Source: Rhabdophis nuchalis (taxonomy: Eukaryota; Chordata; Lepidosauria; Squamata; Natricidae). Taken from it: a stretch of DNA of 64,000 nt. Positions within the stretch are counted from its first letter, which is position 1; each line of letters begins with the position of its first letter. The stretch covers positions 147,246,503 to 147,310,502 of the forward strand of contig CM077645.1 in the NCBI GenBank assembly GCA_039707465.1. Reading direction: 5' to 3'. Below, piece after piece: positions 45,451-57,932 of the stretch. A program made the translations under genes and the position numbers. The notes under the pieces were generated by a model. The model searched no databases. It saw nothing but the letters and a program-made list of their open reading frames with translations, and had not been told where the DNA came from.

Positions 45451-48069
45451 AGGCATTGGTAGCCCTTTTTAAAAGATTTTTGTCTCCGGCGTTGCCGACT
45501 CAGGTAAAGCATAAGAAGAACTTTCCTTTGTAATAGTCCTTTAATTAAAACAATTACTAAAAGAGGCGATTCCCTTTTAGACTATTAATTATTGACAATT
45601 CAATGTAAATATTGTCCCAAGCCCCCCTGCAGATATTGTCTGCTTTCATTGTTAAGAAATTTATTCCTGTAGGTTATTGAATTAGATGCAGGTTTTAACT
45701 AATGTTTGTGCTGTTTTTCTTACTTTTCCTTTTTGATGGTGCTGAGAGAGACAAAGGAAAGCAAGTCACAGGCCACTCAACGCCTACTCCAGGGGGTCTG
45801 GTTTGCTGAGACACCATCTTCACCTTCCTAACAAGGTTATTTCTGACAGCATGTGTAGATAAACATTTAGCAACAACTTTAAAAATAGTTTGTTCATCAT
45901 GAAGATACCCAACTGAATCAATTGTTTGCAGCCCAATATTTTTTATTAAAAGCAGTTCATACAACAGATGGTTCGTGTATGTTGCCTTGCTAAAACGTAG
46001 ATGATTTATAATATTCCAAAGTTTATAAGGATTTTAAAAACCCATAAAGGCTTGTACTTAAAACGAAATCATATTTAGTGCAGCCAAACCTATTGTTTGC
46101 TAATGGGATGCTTCCTAGGAGCTGTTCCCTACTATAATGGAATAATAAACTACAACAATAGTTGATAATGTCTATTTTGAACGTCTACGCTGTCTCTCTA
46201 AAGTTACTTAAAAAGTAGTAAATGTGCTTGTCAACTTATTTAAAATGTTTCTTGTTTGTGCAGGAAACAGAAAGCAACTTCACTGAAAGGAAGATATATA
46301 TTGCTTGATAGTCTTTTGCACACACAGTAAAGGGTGTTTTGACAGTGCTATCAGCCTCCCTTGCACATCTAATGGCAATATGACACATGTCATAAAATGT
46401 GATGGTCTTCGCCATTTGTTCGTGTCCCTGCTTCCAAATAATAAAAGACAGTTGTCATGACAATTCCAGTAGCAGCTACAACCTCCCCCCCCCCCCCCCC
46501 CTTTCACTTATGGCTACAAAAATTTTAAACTTTCCTAAGAAAAAACAAAGTTGCTTGTTTACTTATTCTTTGTGTTATAGATGCCGTTCAAATGAAGATG
46601 ATGGCAACCAGAAGACATGAACAAAGGTTTCTGTTCTCTAAAAGATATGCAAAACATTCTTATGTATTTTTTTAAAGAAAATTCTTTTGTTCACAGCTCA
46701 CAGATATAGACTTCATTTACACTTTCTCATGCCGGCAGTTCTTAGCATAGAACTCTTGTGGTGATGTTTTTTGGTTTTAGTTTTCTTTATAAAAATATGT
46801 TTGCTTCATTTCTGGATGATAAGATTCTTATTATAGTAAAACAGAGATAGGCAACTGATTATATTTTAAATCCATTAATAGAGCCTCCATGCACACCTTC
46901 AAAGTATAATCAAATGCTGTTATAGGATTGCCGACATAACTGCTTAAGACTTTATAATAGTATAGTCATAGAGGTAATATATTAAAGTATATTTGGGCTG
47001 CCAACTATTAATAGTCTGAGACACTGTTCAAGTGACATAAATTATTCAGGCCTTTTGCATTGTTTTAAGCAACACAGTTATGTGAATCTGGATGTCTGTA
47101 TAAAAAGATCATTTGGATTCTGGTTTTGTTAAACTCTGCAATCTAATCTAATCCATACTGTACTGGTAGTTTACTTTTTGCCTTATCCAGCAATCCTATT
47201 AGATGTTATGAATAAGGTGGTTTCACATGGAGGCCAATTTAAGTTTAACAAAAGATCCTCAAAGGGAGGGTATGAAGAAGCATAAGTGATGTTTAAAATT
47301 CCTAACTTCTGTAACAGTATTTCAGAGTTAGAAATATATTTTAAGTAACTGTATGCTTTCTTCTGTTCATTGGTGTTTTGTGTTACTGCATAGATTGTTA
47401 TTAACACAAAAAATATTTAGGAACAATTTTGGTAAATAATATTGAATTTTCTGCTAATAATATGTTTCCCTTCCTATATAGGGTAAGTGGAAAATTTGTG
47501 ACAGAAATTAACATGGCTTGATGTGAGCTCAAGAAGCTGAACCAAGATGATAATGTCTTTGCCACTGAAATTGACAAGCTGTAACACAGTTTTAAATCGG
47601 CGTGAAACAGAAATTTTCTTTAATAAAGCTTCATTTTCTATTTTTAACATTGCCTCTGATAAAGCTTATTTTTCAGTTTCTTTGTTTATTCTATATTGTA
47701 ATAAGGTTCAATAACACTTTGTGCCAGCAGCCTGGTAATACAGAACTAATTTATTAATAGATGGTAAACAGAAACAGGTCACATTATTCATTTACTGTTT
47801 CTCTAGTGGTTGCTCCTCCTCTCCCCGGTGAGAGAACTAATCATGTTCTCCAGCTCACTATTCTTTAAGCTGTGCTCCTCCAATATTTATTATGTTTGTA
47901 TCTTTTAGTCAAGAGTTCAGTTGCGCTGGGGGTGGGGTGGGGGCTCGTGGGAATATATGGTAGGCATTCTCCCCTTCAGCTCCACAACAGCAAAAGCAAA
48001 CAAGCTGAAATAGTTTGGACTGAGAGAATTATTGCCCTAAATTGCCCACTGAGTGAAGATGGCTTAGAA

Positions 48070-48424
48070 CCGTGATGGCATGTGGAACCATTTCTTAGGG
48101 CAAGCAAGGCGTTGCCCTGTCAGCTCCAGCGTGCATGTGTGCGCTGGCCAGCTGATTTAGGCCTTTTGAGGCTGTTTTTCACCCTCTGGAGGCTTCAGGG
48201 AAGCTCCTGAAGCCTCTGGGGGGAGGGGAGGCTGTTTTCACCCTCCCCAGGCTCCTAGAAAGCCTCGAGCCTGAGGAGGGCGAAAAAAGCACGCCAAAAG
48301 CAGGGGGTCGTGCACATAGCATTATGGGTGTGGCACACCCATGCATGACCCCTCCCGTGCGCGCCCGCGGCCCCCCCCCCCCCCCGCTTTTGGCACACGA
48401 GTTAAAAAAGGCTAGCCATCACTG
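48070..48424. mobile_element. hAT-type MITE, 355 bp
   Basis: Ends CCGTGATGGC and GCCATCACTG. Perfect 8-bp duplication GCTTAGAA at 48,062-48,069 and 48,425-48,432. Contains imperfect repeats of CTCCTGAAGCCTC-like sequence and a long C run. Confidence 0.9.
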
Positions 48425-48941
48425 GCTTAGAATCTGGGAGCAAGTCAACATTTTGACTATACTGCATGGGCTTTCTGACCTGTTAGTTAGGAAATTTGGG
48501 AGCTGAAATCCGACACTATTAACTATCATTTATGTAAGTTCCTGTAAGTAAGTGAAGGAAAATGTACCTGAAGGCCAATCTTACCTTATACAATTACATT
48601 TTTATACAGATAGCAAACCTCAGTAGAAACGAAGATGTGACTGTGGTATTGAGTCCTCTCAAAATTTCAAAAAAGCTTGGAAAAAGATTCAAGCATTATA
48701 AGAAGGTGAACTTGTCTTTCCAAACATCTCTTCTGAATAATTTTTAAAGCATCACAGCACTATCTGGTACTAGGTTACCAGTTCCTGAAACATGAACATC
48801 AACACAATGTATTAAATGTGCTATAAGCCTCCTTATTTGAATTTGAATACAAAATATAGAAAAACATTTTATTGCTTATAAATATTTTGGAGGTGTTTTT
48901 GGTAGAAATTTGATGAGATGGCTCTTCAGAAATGCCTAAAC

Positions 48942-49125
48942 CAGGGGTCTCAAACTCAATTTACCTGAGGGCCGCTGGAGGCAGAGGCTGGGCTGCACAA
49001 GGGATTCCTTATATTAATATTAATACTAATATTAATACTAATATACTTTCATATCACGGTGGGGGCCATAAGATACCGTCCTGCGGGCCACAATTGGCCT
49101 GCGGGCTGCGAGAATGAAACTTCTG
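48942..49125. mobile_element. hAT-type MITE, 184 bp
   Basis: Starts CAGGGGTCTCAAACT and ends ATGAAACTTCTG. The flanks GCCTAAAC and GTCTAAAC form an 8-bp duplication with one mismatch. Internal short repeat of TATTAATACTAA units. Confidence 0.85.
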
Positions 49126-49409
49126 GTCTAAACAATTCTCCACATACCCTACCAACATATGGCCAGCAGTTAAGAATGCTGATAGTTGCATCTTGGCAAC
49201 ATCAGATATTTTCTACTCCAGATATAGCTGTGGAAAATGGGATAATCCAATTTCTATTTAATTAGAAGGCTTAAAGCCACAGCACCTATTGTCACTTCCT
49301 GTTTTTCAGTCTTTAAAATTAACTAAGAAGACAAGGCTCAATCATTTTTTTCCCTTGTGTAGACATTATTGCCTTCCATGAAAACGGAAGCAGTGCGGTA
49401 AATGCTATA

Positions 49410-49640
49410 AAAATAAGTACTGCAGAATTTACACATGAACTCATAGCAACTGTTCAAAGTTACGACAGCACTGAAAGAATGACACGACAGGTTCTCAACC
49501 CAGTCATTGTAGCACCTCCACAATCGCGATCATAATTTGGCAACTGGCTTGCAGTAAAATGGTTGCAGGATCCCGGGATCACATGATCGCCATTTGAAAT
49601 CTTCCCTGCCAGCTTCCCACAAGAAAAAAGTTTAAAGTGG
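49410..49640. repeat. Mariner-type MITE fragment, reverse copy
   Basis: AACTGTTCAAAGTTACGACAG, ACTGAAAGAATGACA and CCCGGGATCACATGATC are diverged reverse-orientation parts of the family at 39,656-40,029. Confidence 0.55.
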
Positions 49641-49734
49641 AAGCTAACACAGAAGGTTCAAGTTGCTTTTGCCAACTCTTCTCCCAAGGGGACCTGCTAT
49701 GGATTACAAGATTCCAGGGTTTTGCACTCCATAG

Positions 49735-49805
49735 CAGGGGTCTCCAACCTTGGCACCTTTAAGCCTGGTGGACTTCAACTCCCAGAATTCCCCAGCCAGC
49801 TCCTG
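49735..49805. mobile_element. hAT-type MITE, 71 bp, internally deleted
   Basis: CAGGGGTCTCCAACC to CAGCTCCTG. It shares the internal segment GGTGGACTTCAACTCCCAGA with the palindromic element at 34,712 but lacks most of the right arm. Perfect 8-bp duplication CTCCATAG at 49,727-49,734 and 49,806-49,813. Confidence 0.88.
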
Positions 49806-50149
49806 CTCCATAGCATTCTGCAATAATAACCCAACACACCTGCTATAGCCTGTCCTTGGCTTTTAATACGGCTGTGCCTTGGTGCTGGCTCAAGGCACCC
49901 CCATAGCACCCATTCCATCTTCTTACCCACCTGCCCATGCCATTCCCTGTAGCATCTGCACCCCTCCAGCACTTCTTGCCTGGGATTCCCACCTCTTCCT
50001 GCTTAACAAAACAATGCAGTTCTGAGGTTATAATCGCAGCCAGGACTGCTGCTGGGATTGCCACCCAGCAATGCAGTCACACAAGGATGCCCTTACAGCT
50101 ACATTGCAAGCAATGTCGATTCTGGTCCTTGTTGAAAGAAATAGCCATA

Positions 50150-50500
50150 TTTTATGGCTGCATTTTATGATCCCAATTGAGCCCAAAGTTTCTGTTGCTG
50201 AGACATTCGTTGAGTTTTGCCCCATTTTACAACCTTTCTTACCATGGTTGTTAAGTGAATCACTGCAGCTGATTAGTAACCTGGTTGTTAAGTGAATCTG
50301 GCTTCCCCATTGACTTTGCTTGTCACAAAAGGAATCACATGACCTTGGGACACAGCAAGTCATAAATATGAACCAGTTGCTAAGCATCTGAACATTGGGA
50401 TGCTGCAAAGGTTGTAACTGAAAAATGGTCTTAAGTCACTTCTTTCAGTGCTGTTATAACGACACTAAATGAACTGTTGTCAAATTGAGCATTTGCAAGT
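50150..50500. mobile_element. Mariner-type MITE, diverged
   Basis: GTTAAGTGAATCACTGCAGC and CCCCATTGACTTTGCTTGTC match the element at 39,656-40,029. Ends decayed. Confidence 0.7.
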
Positions 50501-50679
50501 GCTTTTTAAGCATTCCTGGGTGTTCTCTGCGCTCAAAGGCAGATTCAGGGTTACTTAAGGGTCATACAGATACTGAGACTCAATAATTTTAAGAGTTACC
50601 ACACTGGTTGCAAAATGAATCTTAAAAAGGAATAACAATATTTTGTCAGTAAAGCAAAATCCTCAAATGTAGCAATTTT

Positions 50680-51892
50680 TTACTCTTCAACTTAATGTTT
50701 ATTCCCTCTTTGAAACACAATGAGGTGATCACTAAGCTGCAATATACATCTTTCAGATGGGCTGTGATTCTCGATTCAGAGTAGTCCAACACAGTAACGT
50801 CCATGAAAGCTTTGCCGGACCTGTCTCTAATAACGTCTATTGTTTTATCAGTGCAAACAATTTAATGCCAATTTAAGCTCATCAAAGAACATAATCTTAT
50901 GGAAGAAACAAGCAACTAAAAAATCTTATTGCTACGCAAATGTTTCTGTTCCATATCCTAGACACCTCATTCCTACTCATCTACCATTATCCTGCGTTTG
51001 CTGCAGGTTCCCTTAAAAAGTTTTTTTCCCCTCCTCTGAATCCTGATGCACTTCAAAGTTATTGCATGATGCTCACAAGGGCCTTGAGGATGAACGTAAA
51101 GAGGTTGCAGAATTTTTGTGACCGTGACAGTGTTGACAAGTGCATTTTGTAGCGTCTTTTTCTGGCCTAAACAGGCAACACAAGCAATCGAGTGACTTTG
51201 GCGGTTTTGACTCTTTGGTAGGAATTGAACGACTGCTAGTAGCTGCAACTGCAGGAACAGCCTCTCTTTTCTTTTCTCTTGAGATAGTTAAGTGCTGTAA
51301 CCTTTCCATTTCTACAAGACGCGAGACAATTTTATCAAGGGAGTCATTAAGTGGTGGATTTATAGATGATTTCCAACTGTCAGATTTGGACAAGGACATT
51401 TTTTTTAAATCCAAATTATGATAGGGCGAAGGAAGAAAATCAGGGTATGGAAACCTGTCAGTTTCAAGGAAAGAGGAAGCATCTTCCTGGTCCGAGAAAG
51501 GGTCTGTCTTTATGTTAAGATTTAGATCTTTGAAATATTTCAACAAAGTTATATTTCTTTTCTCGTGCTCACTCCCTTCCTTTTCTTCTACTAAATGCTT
51601 GTTTTCTGTGTTAACATTTCTTTTTCTCGATTGCCATTTACTTGCTGAATGGATGTCATCACTGCTACTATCTGTAGCAAGGTAAGAATCTGAAGTGGTA
51701 ACTTCGTTGGTCTTTTTGAGACAGTCTCCGTCATCTTTTCTGCAGTTCTTTTCTAATGCGGTCTTCTTAGGTTCTGGATAAGAAACAGGGTGATATCTCT
51801 TCGTAAAAGCATGTACCGGATTAGGAGTGCCTAAACTTGTAATACCATCACTGGAGCCAGATGGCAATTCTGCATCAGGTTTACTGAAGTCT
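50680..51892 (-). other. FAM217A: FAM217A last exon with 3' UTR
   Basis: Acceptor TTTCTCTTCAG before 51,892. Coding to 51,073, then a 3' UTR. The first base completes an Arg codon from the upstream exon. Confidence 0.87.
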
Positions 51893-54800
51893 CTGAAGAG
51901 AAAATGAAAAGAAGCTGAAATTGCTTTTATCTTTATGAAAAGGCATCACAAAATCTGCATGAAAAACTACAGTTGCCCTTAATGTGCCACATAGAATTCT
52001 CTGAAATGAGAGTTTACACTTATCTATTATTTTTTTCCCAGAAGGGGAAAGAATCAAGCACACAAGTGACTGAAAAGATATGGCACCTCATTTACTTTAT
52101 CACAGTTCATAAATCAGAAGAACTCTCCAATGAGAGGGCAGGATGTTGCTCCAGTCACAACAGTCACAATCATGACTTGGCAAATCTGTGTGACTTATCA
52201 GCAAAATGCTGCGCTCATTTGTAAGTTTAAGTTTATTCAGATTTGTATACCGCCCTTTCTCCCTTGCGGGACTCAGGGCGGTGAACAGGCAATAATAAAA
52301 CAACAATAAAAAGATCAAATACAATAAATACGCTAAAATTGAATTATACCACTAAGCCTAAGAACATCCAGGTCGGAGAGCAACTGGTTTTTCATCTTTT
52401 TTAAATAAGATAATTGTCCTCTCTAAACAGCATTGCAGGATGACAACCTAACATCTTTTCTACTGCTTCAACTCTCTCAAAAACGGCCTGATAATGGTCC
52501 CCAAAAACGGCCTGAAAACAGCCAAAAAACAGGCATGAGCTCACCGGCCAGCTGGTCTTTGGGGCTCCAGCACGCGCACATGTACACACATGCACACATG
52601 TTCCAATTTGGGCACTCGATACCGAATAGGTTCGCCCTCACTACTAATCCATCCAGAAGAATAATTTCCAAAGAGTGTTTTAAAATAAATTCAATGCTTG
52701 GCAGTTTATTAATGAAGATGTTGAGTGCTTGTGCCCTTATTGTATTTAATTTCTTTTTCCAGAATGAGCAATATATATATATATATATTCTACCTGCTGA
52801 CAGAAGTATTGCCTTGATTAGATGATGCATGATTCCAGGAATGGAATTGCCCTTGCTTGTTGCTGTTGGAATTCAGCTGAAAAATGTAAAATGGTTGAAA
52901 CAAAAATAAGATTGGTATGCAACTTGGAAAAATTGTTGAAATAAGTAAATTGTATCATGAAAAGAGTTTTGCAAATTTATACTACCTGTGCTGTCCTAGA
53001 ATTTTTTGACATATTAAAAGTTGTCAACTGTTCAATTGCAACTTTATAGTGGTCCTATAAAAGAACAGAGTCACTGTAATAATTATCAAACAAAACATGC
53101 ATTATAAAATTCAGTGACTATTTTGAGCAATGTGTTTCATCTCAAGCCTATACACAATTCCACATGTTGGCCTCAGAAATTCCACAGCTGTGCAACTCAT
53201 ATGTAAATATTGTATAATTACTTGAAAGAAAAATCAAGGCTTCCCAAAGTTTCTGTCTCATTTTCCCCTAGGACAATGAGATAATCCAAGATAGTTTTCC
53301 TTTTAGAAAATACAGTATATCTTTTTTCAAATGATTTTATGTGATTGCAGAGTTCAATAACATAATCTTTCTGGAAAGCCTTAAAGCAGATGATAGACAA
53401 ATGGGGAGACACATAAGAATCAAAGAGGAAGCATGAAAGTCTAGAGATCTCATCCCACTTCCTAACAGTTTTTCAGAAAGGGAGAAAGGCTTTCTGGACT
53501 TTTGGCAAATAATTCTATATTTAAAAATCATTATTTTAAGATTTTAGTTAGTCAATTGCTTTTCCTCTGCTGTTTTATTTTATAATTATTTTATGATTTC
53601 ATTTATGTTGTGGGTTGCTGGAAATCTTTAAAGAAGAGGGTCAACTTTGACAGAGGCTGGTTTATATGCTGAATGGGTAAGAATCACAGTTGACATCACA
53701 GCAATGTTTATGGGTGGGAGACATGATAAAAAAAATAGAAGTGGGACAAGGATATTTCATTTGTTCTCCCAGTTTTGAAGGAAAGACTTTCAGAAATTCG
53801 TTGTTTTTTAAAAAAAAGCCATATTTAACCTATTTTTTTAAAAACAATTTTATTGGTTTTGCAGTATACAAAAGAAAAAGGGGTATATAGGGTGTTTTTT
53901 TTAACATTTTAGGACTTCCATGCCAGGTGTGGTGACTGCCCCCAAGGCTTCGTATAAAATACAATTAAGTAAATGGTGGAAGAGATACATATATATCATG
54001 TCATAAACATCATACATTCAATCGTTTGTTTCGTGTTAACATCCGTTTTCAGGAATTACAATAATAATTTCAAAATAAAAATCATTTTTGTGATCTGAGT
54101 CTCTTTGCTATTGTTTCTTCTTCCTCCTTCCCGCCAGTGGGCGGGGCCATGGCCCCTCCCGTTCCCTCTTCTTCATCTCCCAGGATTAAGGAATGTTTTT
54201 TAAGAAAGGCCTCCGCCTCTCCTACCGTTTTAATTCTAACTCTACACCCCCCCCCCTATTTTTAAGGCTTATTCTAGGTATTCTACGTTTCTTGAGTCAG
54301 AATAGCATGACACAGCCGTTAAGTTTCAACAGTGGTAGTCAGAGAAAGCTCCGGTGGTTACAAAATGGGCTTCGGTCTAGTGTTAAGGTTTCAGGTTCAC
54401 CACCTCTCCTAGGGAGGTAAGTTGGAGATACATATTTAAGGTGAATAAATAAAATATTCTTTGTTTGCTCATTTGTTTGATCAATTTGTACAGCTGCCCA
54501 TCTCAACAAGTGACCCAGGAGATGAACACATTACAATAAGTTAAAAACAATTCCAACTACAAATACAAAACCTAAAATATGCAGAAGCCAATGAAAGTAT
54601 CACAATTAACAGGAGATGGGTTCCTTCACACACTCAGGATCTCAAGCCTAGGCCCAAACCAGATTTTTTTTCAGCCTTATAAAAGGCCAGCAAGGTCAGA
54701 GCCCTCCAAAAATTACAGGTAGATCTAAGAAAAATACTTAGTGAAACGTCCTAAGTATTCATTGGGTGGAATTCAGAGACCAGTTTAATGATGGTTAAAG

Positions 54801-57800
54801 CTGTGCTATATTTCAGTAATAGAAAGCATAAATGAAGAAACAAGAAAATATTTGTGTGGGTTCCGCATAACAATTGTTGCTGAAACTGTTGGACTTACAT
54901 GCAAACTACAATGATTGTCTATTTACTGTTGAAAACAGCTTAATATAACCTTGCTACCAATACTAAAGTAATTCTATCTCTAAAGCAGAAGGTTCCAACC
55001 ATAGAATGTTTTGATTGGTGTCCAATATGATTCCTTGCCAGCTGGCTAGAAATTAGGATAAAAATAACTTTGCGTCTTTCATCTTCCCTTTGCTCTAAAT
55101 TCCAAACAGGATTGCGGGGAGAGGCATACAAAGGCTTAAAATATATTGAGCTCTTAGTGTCTGCCTGTCTCCATCCTCACCCCCATCTCTTTGGAATTTT
55201 CCAGACTTTAAAACAGTTGGGCAATAAAATATTAGATTTACTAAGAGGGAGAATTGACATATGGCTCTTGGGATCCAATAAGAGGAAGCAGGCCGGGAGT
55301 TAACCGGAAGTTCTTCAGCTGGACAGACGAGGGAGGTGTGGGCTCTGAAGAGCCTAACGTGAACTCTGTCTGACAAACCAATGCTGAGATCCTTTTGGAT
55401 CAGAACCTTCCGGGGTGTGTGTGTGTGAAAAAGGGGCAGCTTCTCCTCAGACCCAGAGGAAATGCAACAGGTCCCTCATAGGTTGGAGATCTGCTCTCTG
55501 AATCGGCAATGGGGAGGCAGCATGGCTGCACATGAAGCTGGCCTCTGGTCAAAGCAACTGAGCCGGAGAGTGTAGGAGACGGGATGAAAAGCCTGGTAAG
55601 AAGATTTAATTAACCAAGTCATAAATCAGAATTTGGAAAAGGCAAAGAACCTTGAGAGTATAAATAATATTGATGGACAGAAAAAAAGAAGGGGAAAAAT
55701 GGAGGGTTAAATCACAAGTCCAAAAATACCCATTTGCTTTAAACAACTTGGAGACAGAAAGACAGAAAGAGAAGTGACAAACCCATTCAAACACAAACTT
55801 TGAATTTGGATTTGAAAAGACTGTGTTTTTAAAAGAGATTAGGAGGGTAAAACAGAAACTAAAAACATACCAAGGAGATTTGCTTCATTCAAGTTTCTTC
55901 TAACTAACATATCTTAAGCAACTCCAATTAATGAAAGGTGGAATGTAATAAAGGGGGGTGGACAAAGAAAAAAGCACTATTTTCTCACTTATAACCTAAT
56001 CTTGTTAGTGCAATGAATGGAATGTGAAACTCTAAGCAGGACGTTTTACAGGAAGGTGTACATATCCACCCCAGACCAACCCAACGATGCCGCCGAGGTG
56101 TTGTCCCGGTGTTTGGAGGCCGTACGGATCTGGATGGGTAGTAACAAACTCAAACTCAACCCGTCCAAGACTGAGTGGCTGTGGTTTCTGGCACCCCAGT
56201 TCAGCCAGGTAACTCCAACTCTGGCCATTGGGGGCGAAACACTGGCCCCCGTGGAGAGGTCGCGCAATTTGGGTGTCCTCCTGGATTCCCGGCTGTCCAT
56301 GGAGGACCATGTGGCAGCCATGGCCAGGGGGGCGTTCCATCAGGTACGCCTGATACGCCAATTACTGGACCGGGCTGCCCTTCGCACAGTCACTCAAACT
56401 CGTGACGTCCCGACTTGACTACTGTAATGCTCTCTACATGGGGCTTCCCTTGAGGTGCACTCAAAAGCTACAGCTAATAATAATAATAATAATAATAATT
56501 TAATTTTATATCCCGCTCTCATTCCCCAAGGGGACTCGAGGCGGGGCACAGGCAATTAAAATACAAATAAGACCACAGACAAAATACAAAATACAAAATT
56601 AAAAATGGATTAAATTGATCCTGCGCTAAAACCCATAAACTAAACTAAAAATACCCCTAAAACCCCTAGTCCAGAACACAGCCGCGCATGTGATTACGGG
56701 AGCCCCTAGATACTCCCACATAACACCACTCCTGCGCGAGCTGCACTGGCTACCTGTGGCCTTTCGGGTGTGCTTCAAGGTTTTGACGACCATCTTTAAA
56801 GCGCTCCATGGCTCGGGACCTAGTTATATGCGAGACCGTCTCCTGCCCTATACATCCCTTCGTCCGATCCGCTCCCACAGAGAGGGCCTTCTCAGGGTGC
56901 CGTCAGCTGGGCAATGCCGGTTGGCGACACCCAGGGGAAGGGCCTTCTCTGTGGCGGGCCCCACCCTTTGGAACAACCTACCCCCTGAACTACGTACAAT
57001 CTCTGACCTCCGCCTCTTCCGCCAGTGTCTAAAGACACACCTTTTCCATCAAGCCGGCCTAGCGTAACCTTCCGTTGTGACTGCTCTTAGACAGTTTTAA
57101 TTTGGGGTTTTTAAATTGATTTTAGCACAGGGTGGGTATTTAATATCTTTTTAAATTTTATATTTTGTTATATTTGTATGTTTTTAATTCCTGTGCGCCG
57201 CCCTGGGTCCTTTCTGGAGAAGGGCGGGGTATAAATTTAATAAATAAAATAAAATAATTAATTAATTAACCAATTGTCATAAATCAGGAGGGGAAGAGAA
57301 AGATACCAAGGAGATTTGCTGTGTTCGAGTTCGTTCCAATTAATATATTTTAAGCAACTCTAACCAATGACAGGTGAAAGGAAGCAAGGGGGAAAAAATA
57401 AAATCAAGAACAGGGAAAATATGAAATTTTTGCTGGAGGGAGAAGGATCAAGATGGCTCCCGCTTCTCTTCCTCTTCACATTAGCTGAATTAGCTAAATT
57501 TAAGGTGGGCCAGAACTCTGAAATAAGAACTGTGTAACTAACTGTAATTTTGGAATTGGATATTAAGGTAACAAGAGGGGGGGGGGGATAAAATCAAGAG
57601 CTGGAAAAATATGAAGCTTTTGGTTTTTTGTTGCTGGAGGGAGAACAAAGGATCAAGATGGCTCCCGCTTCTCTTCCTCTTCACATTAGCTGAATTAGTT
57701 CTAAATTAAAGTGGACTAGAACTCTAAAATAAGAACTGTATAACTAACTGTAATTTCGGAACTAGACATTATGGAAAGGTAGGAAGAACTATGAAGAACT

Positions 57801-57860
57801 ATGTGAAATTATAAAACATATGCATAAATCATTAAAATCAAGTCTAAATAGAATTTTGAA

Positions 57861-57932
<72 letters not shown>

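Larger units (their letters stand above)
45460..50679. other. Intergenic region between PRPF4B and FAM217A
   Basis: Contains hAT and mariner MITEs (listed separately) and C runs at 46,486-46,502 and 48,369-48,386. A short exon-like segment at about 47,470-47,627 ends at an AATAAA (47,622). No gene was supported. Confidence 0.6.

Noticed and set aside
51073..51867. FAM217A as a single-exon gene starting at 51,867
   Set aside because: That codon is TTG; an acceptor at 51,893 and in-phase upstream exons show that it is the last exon.
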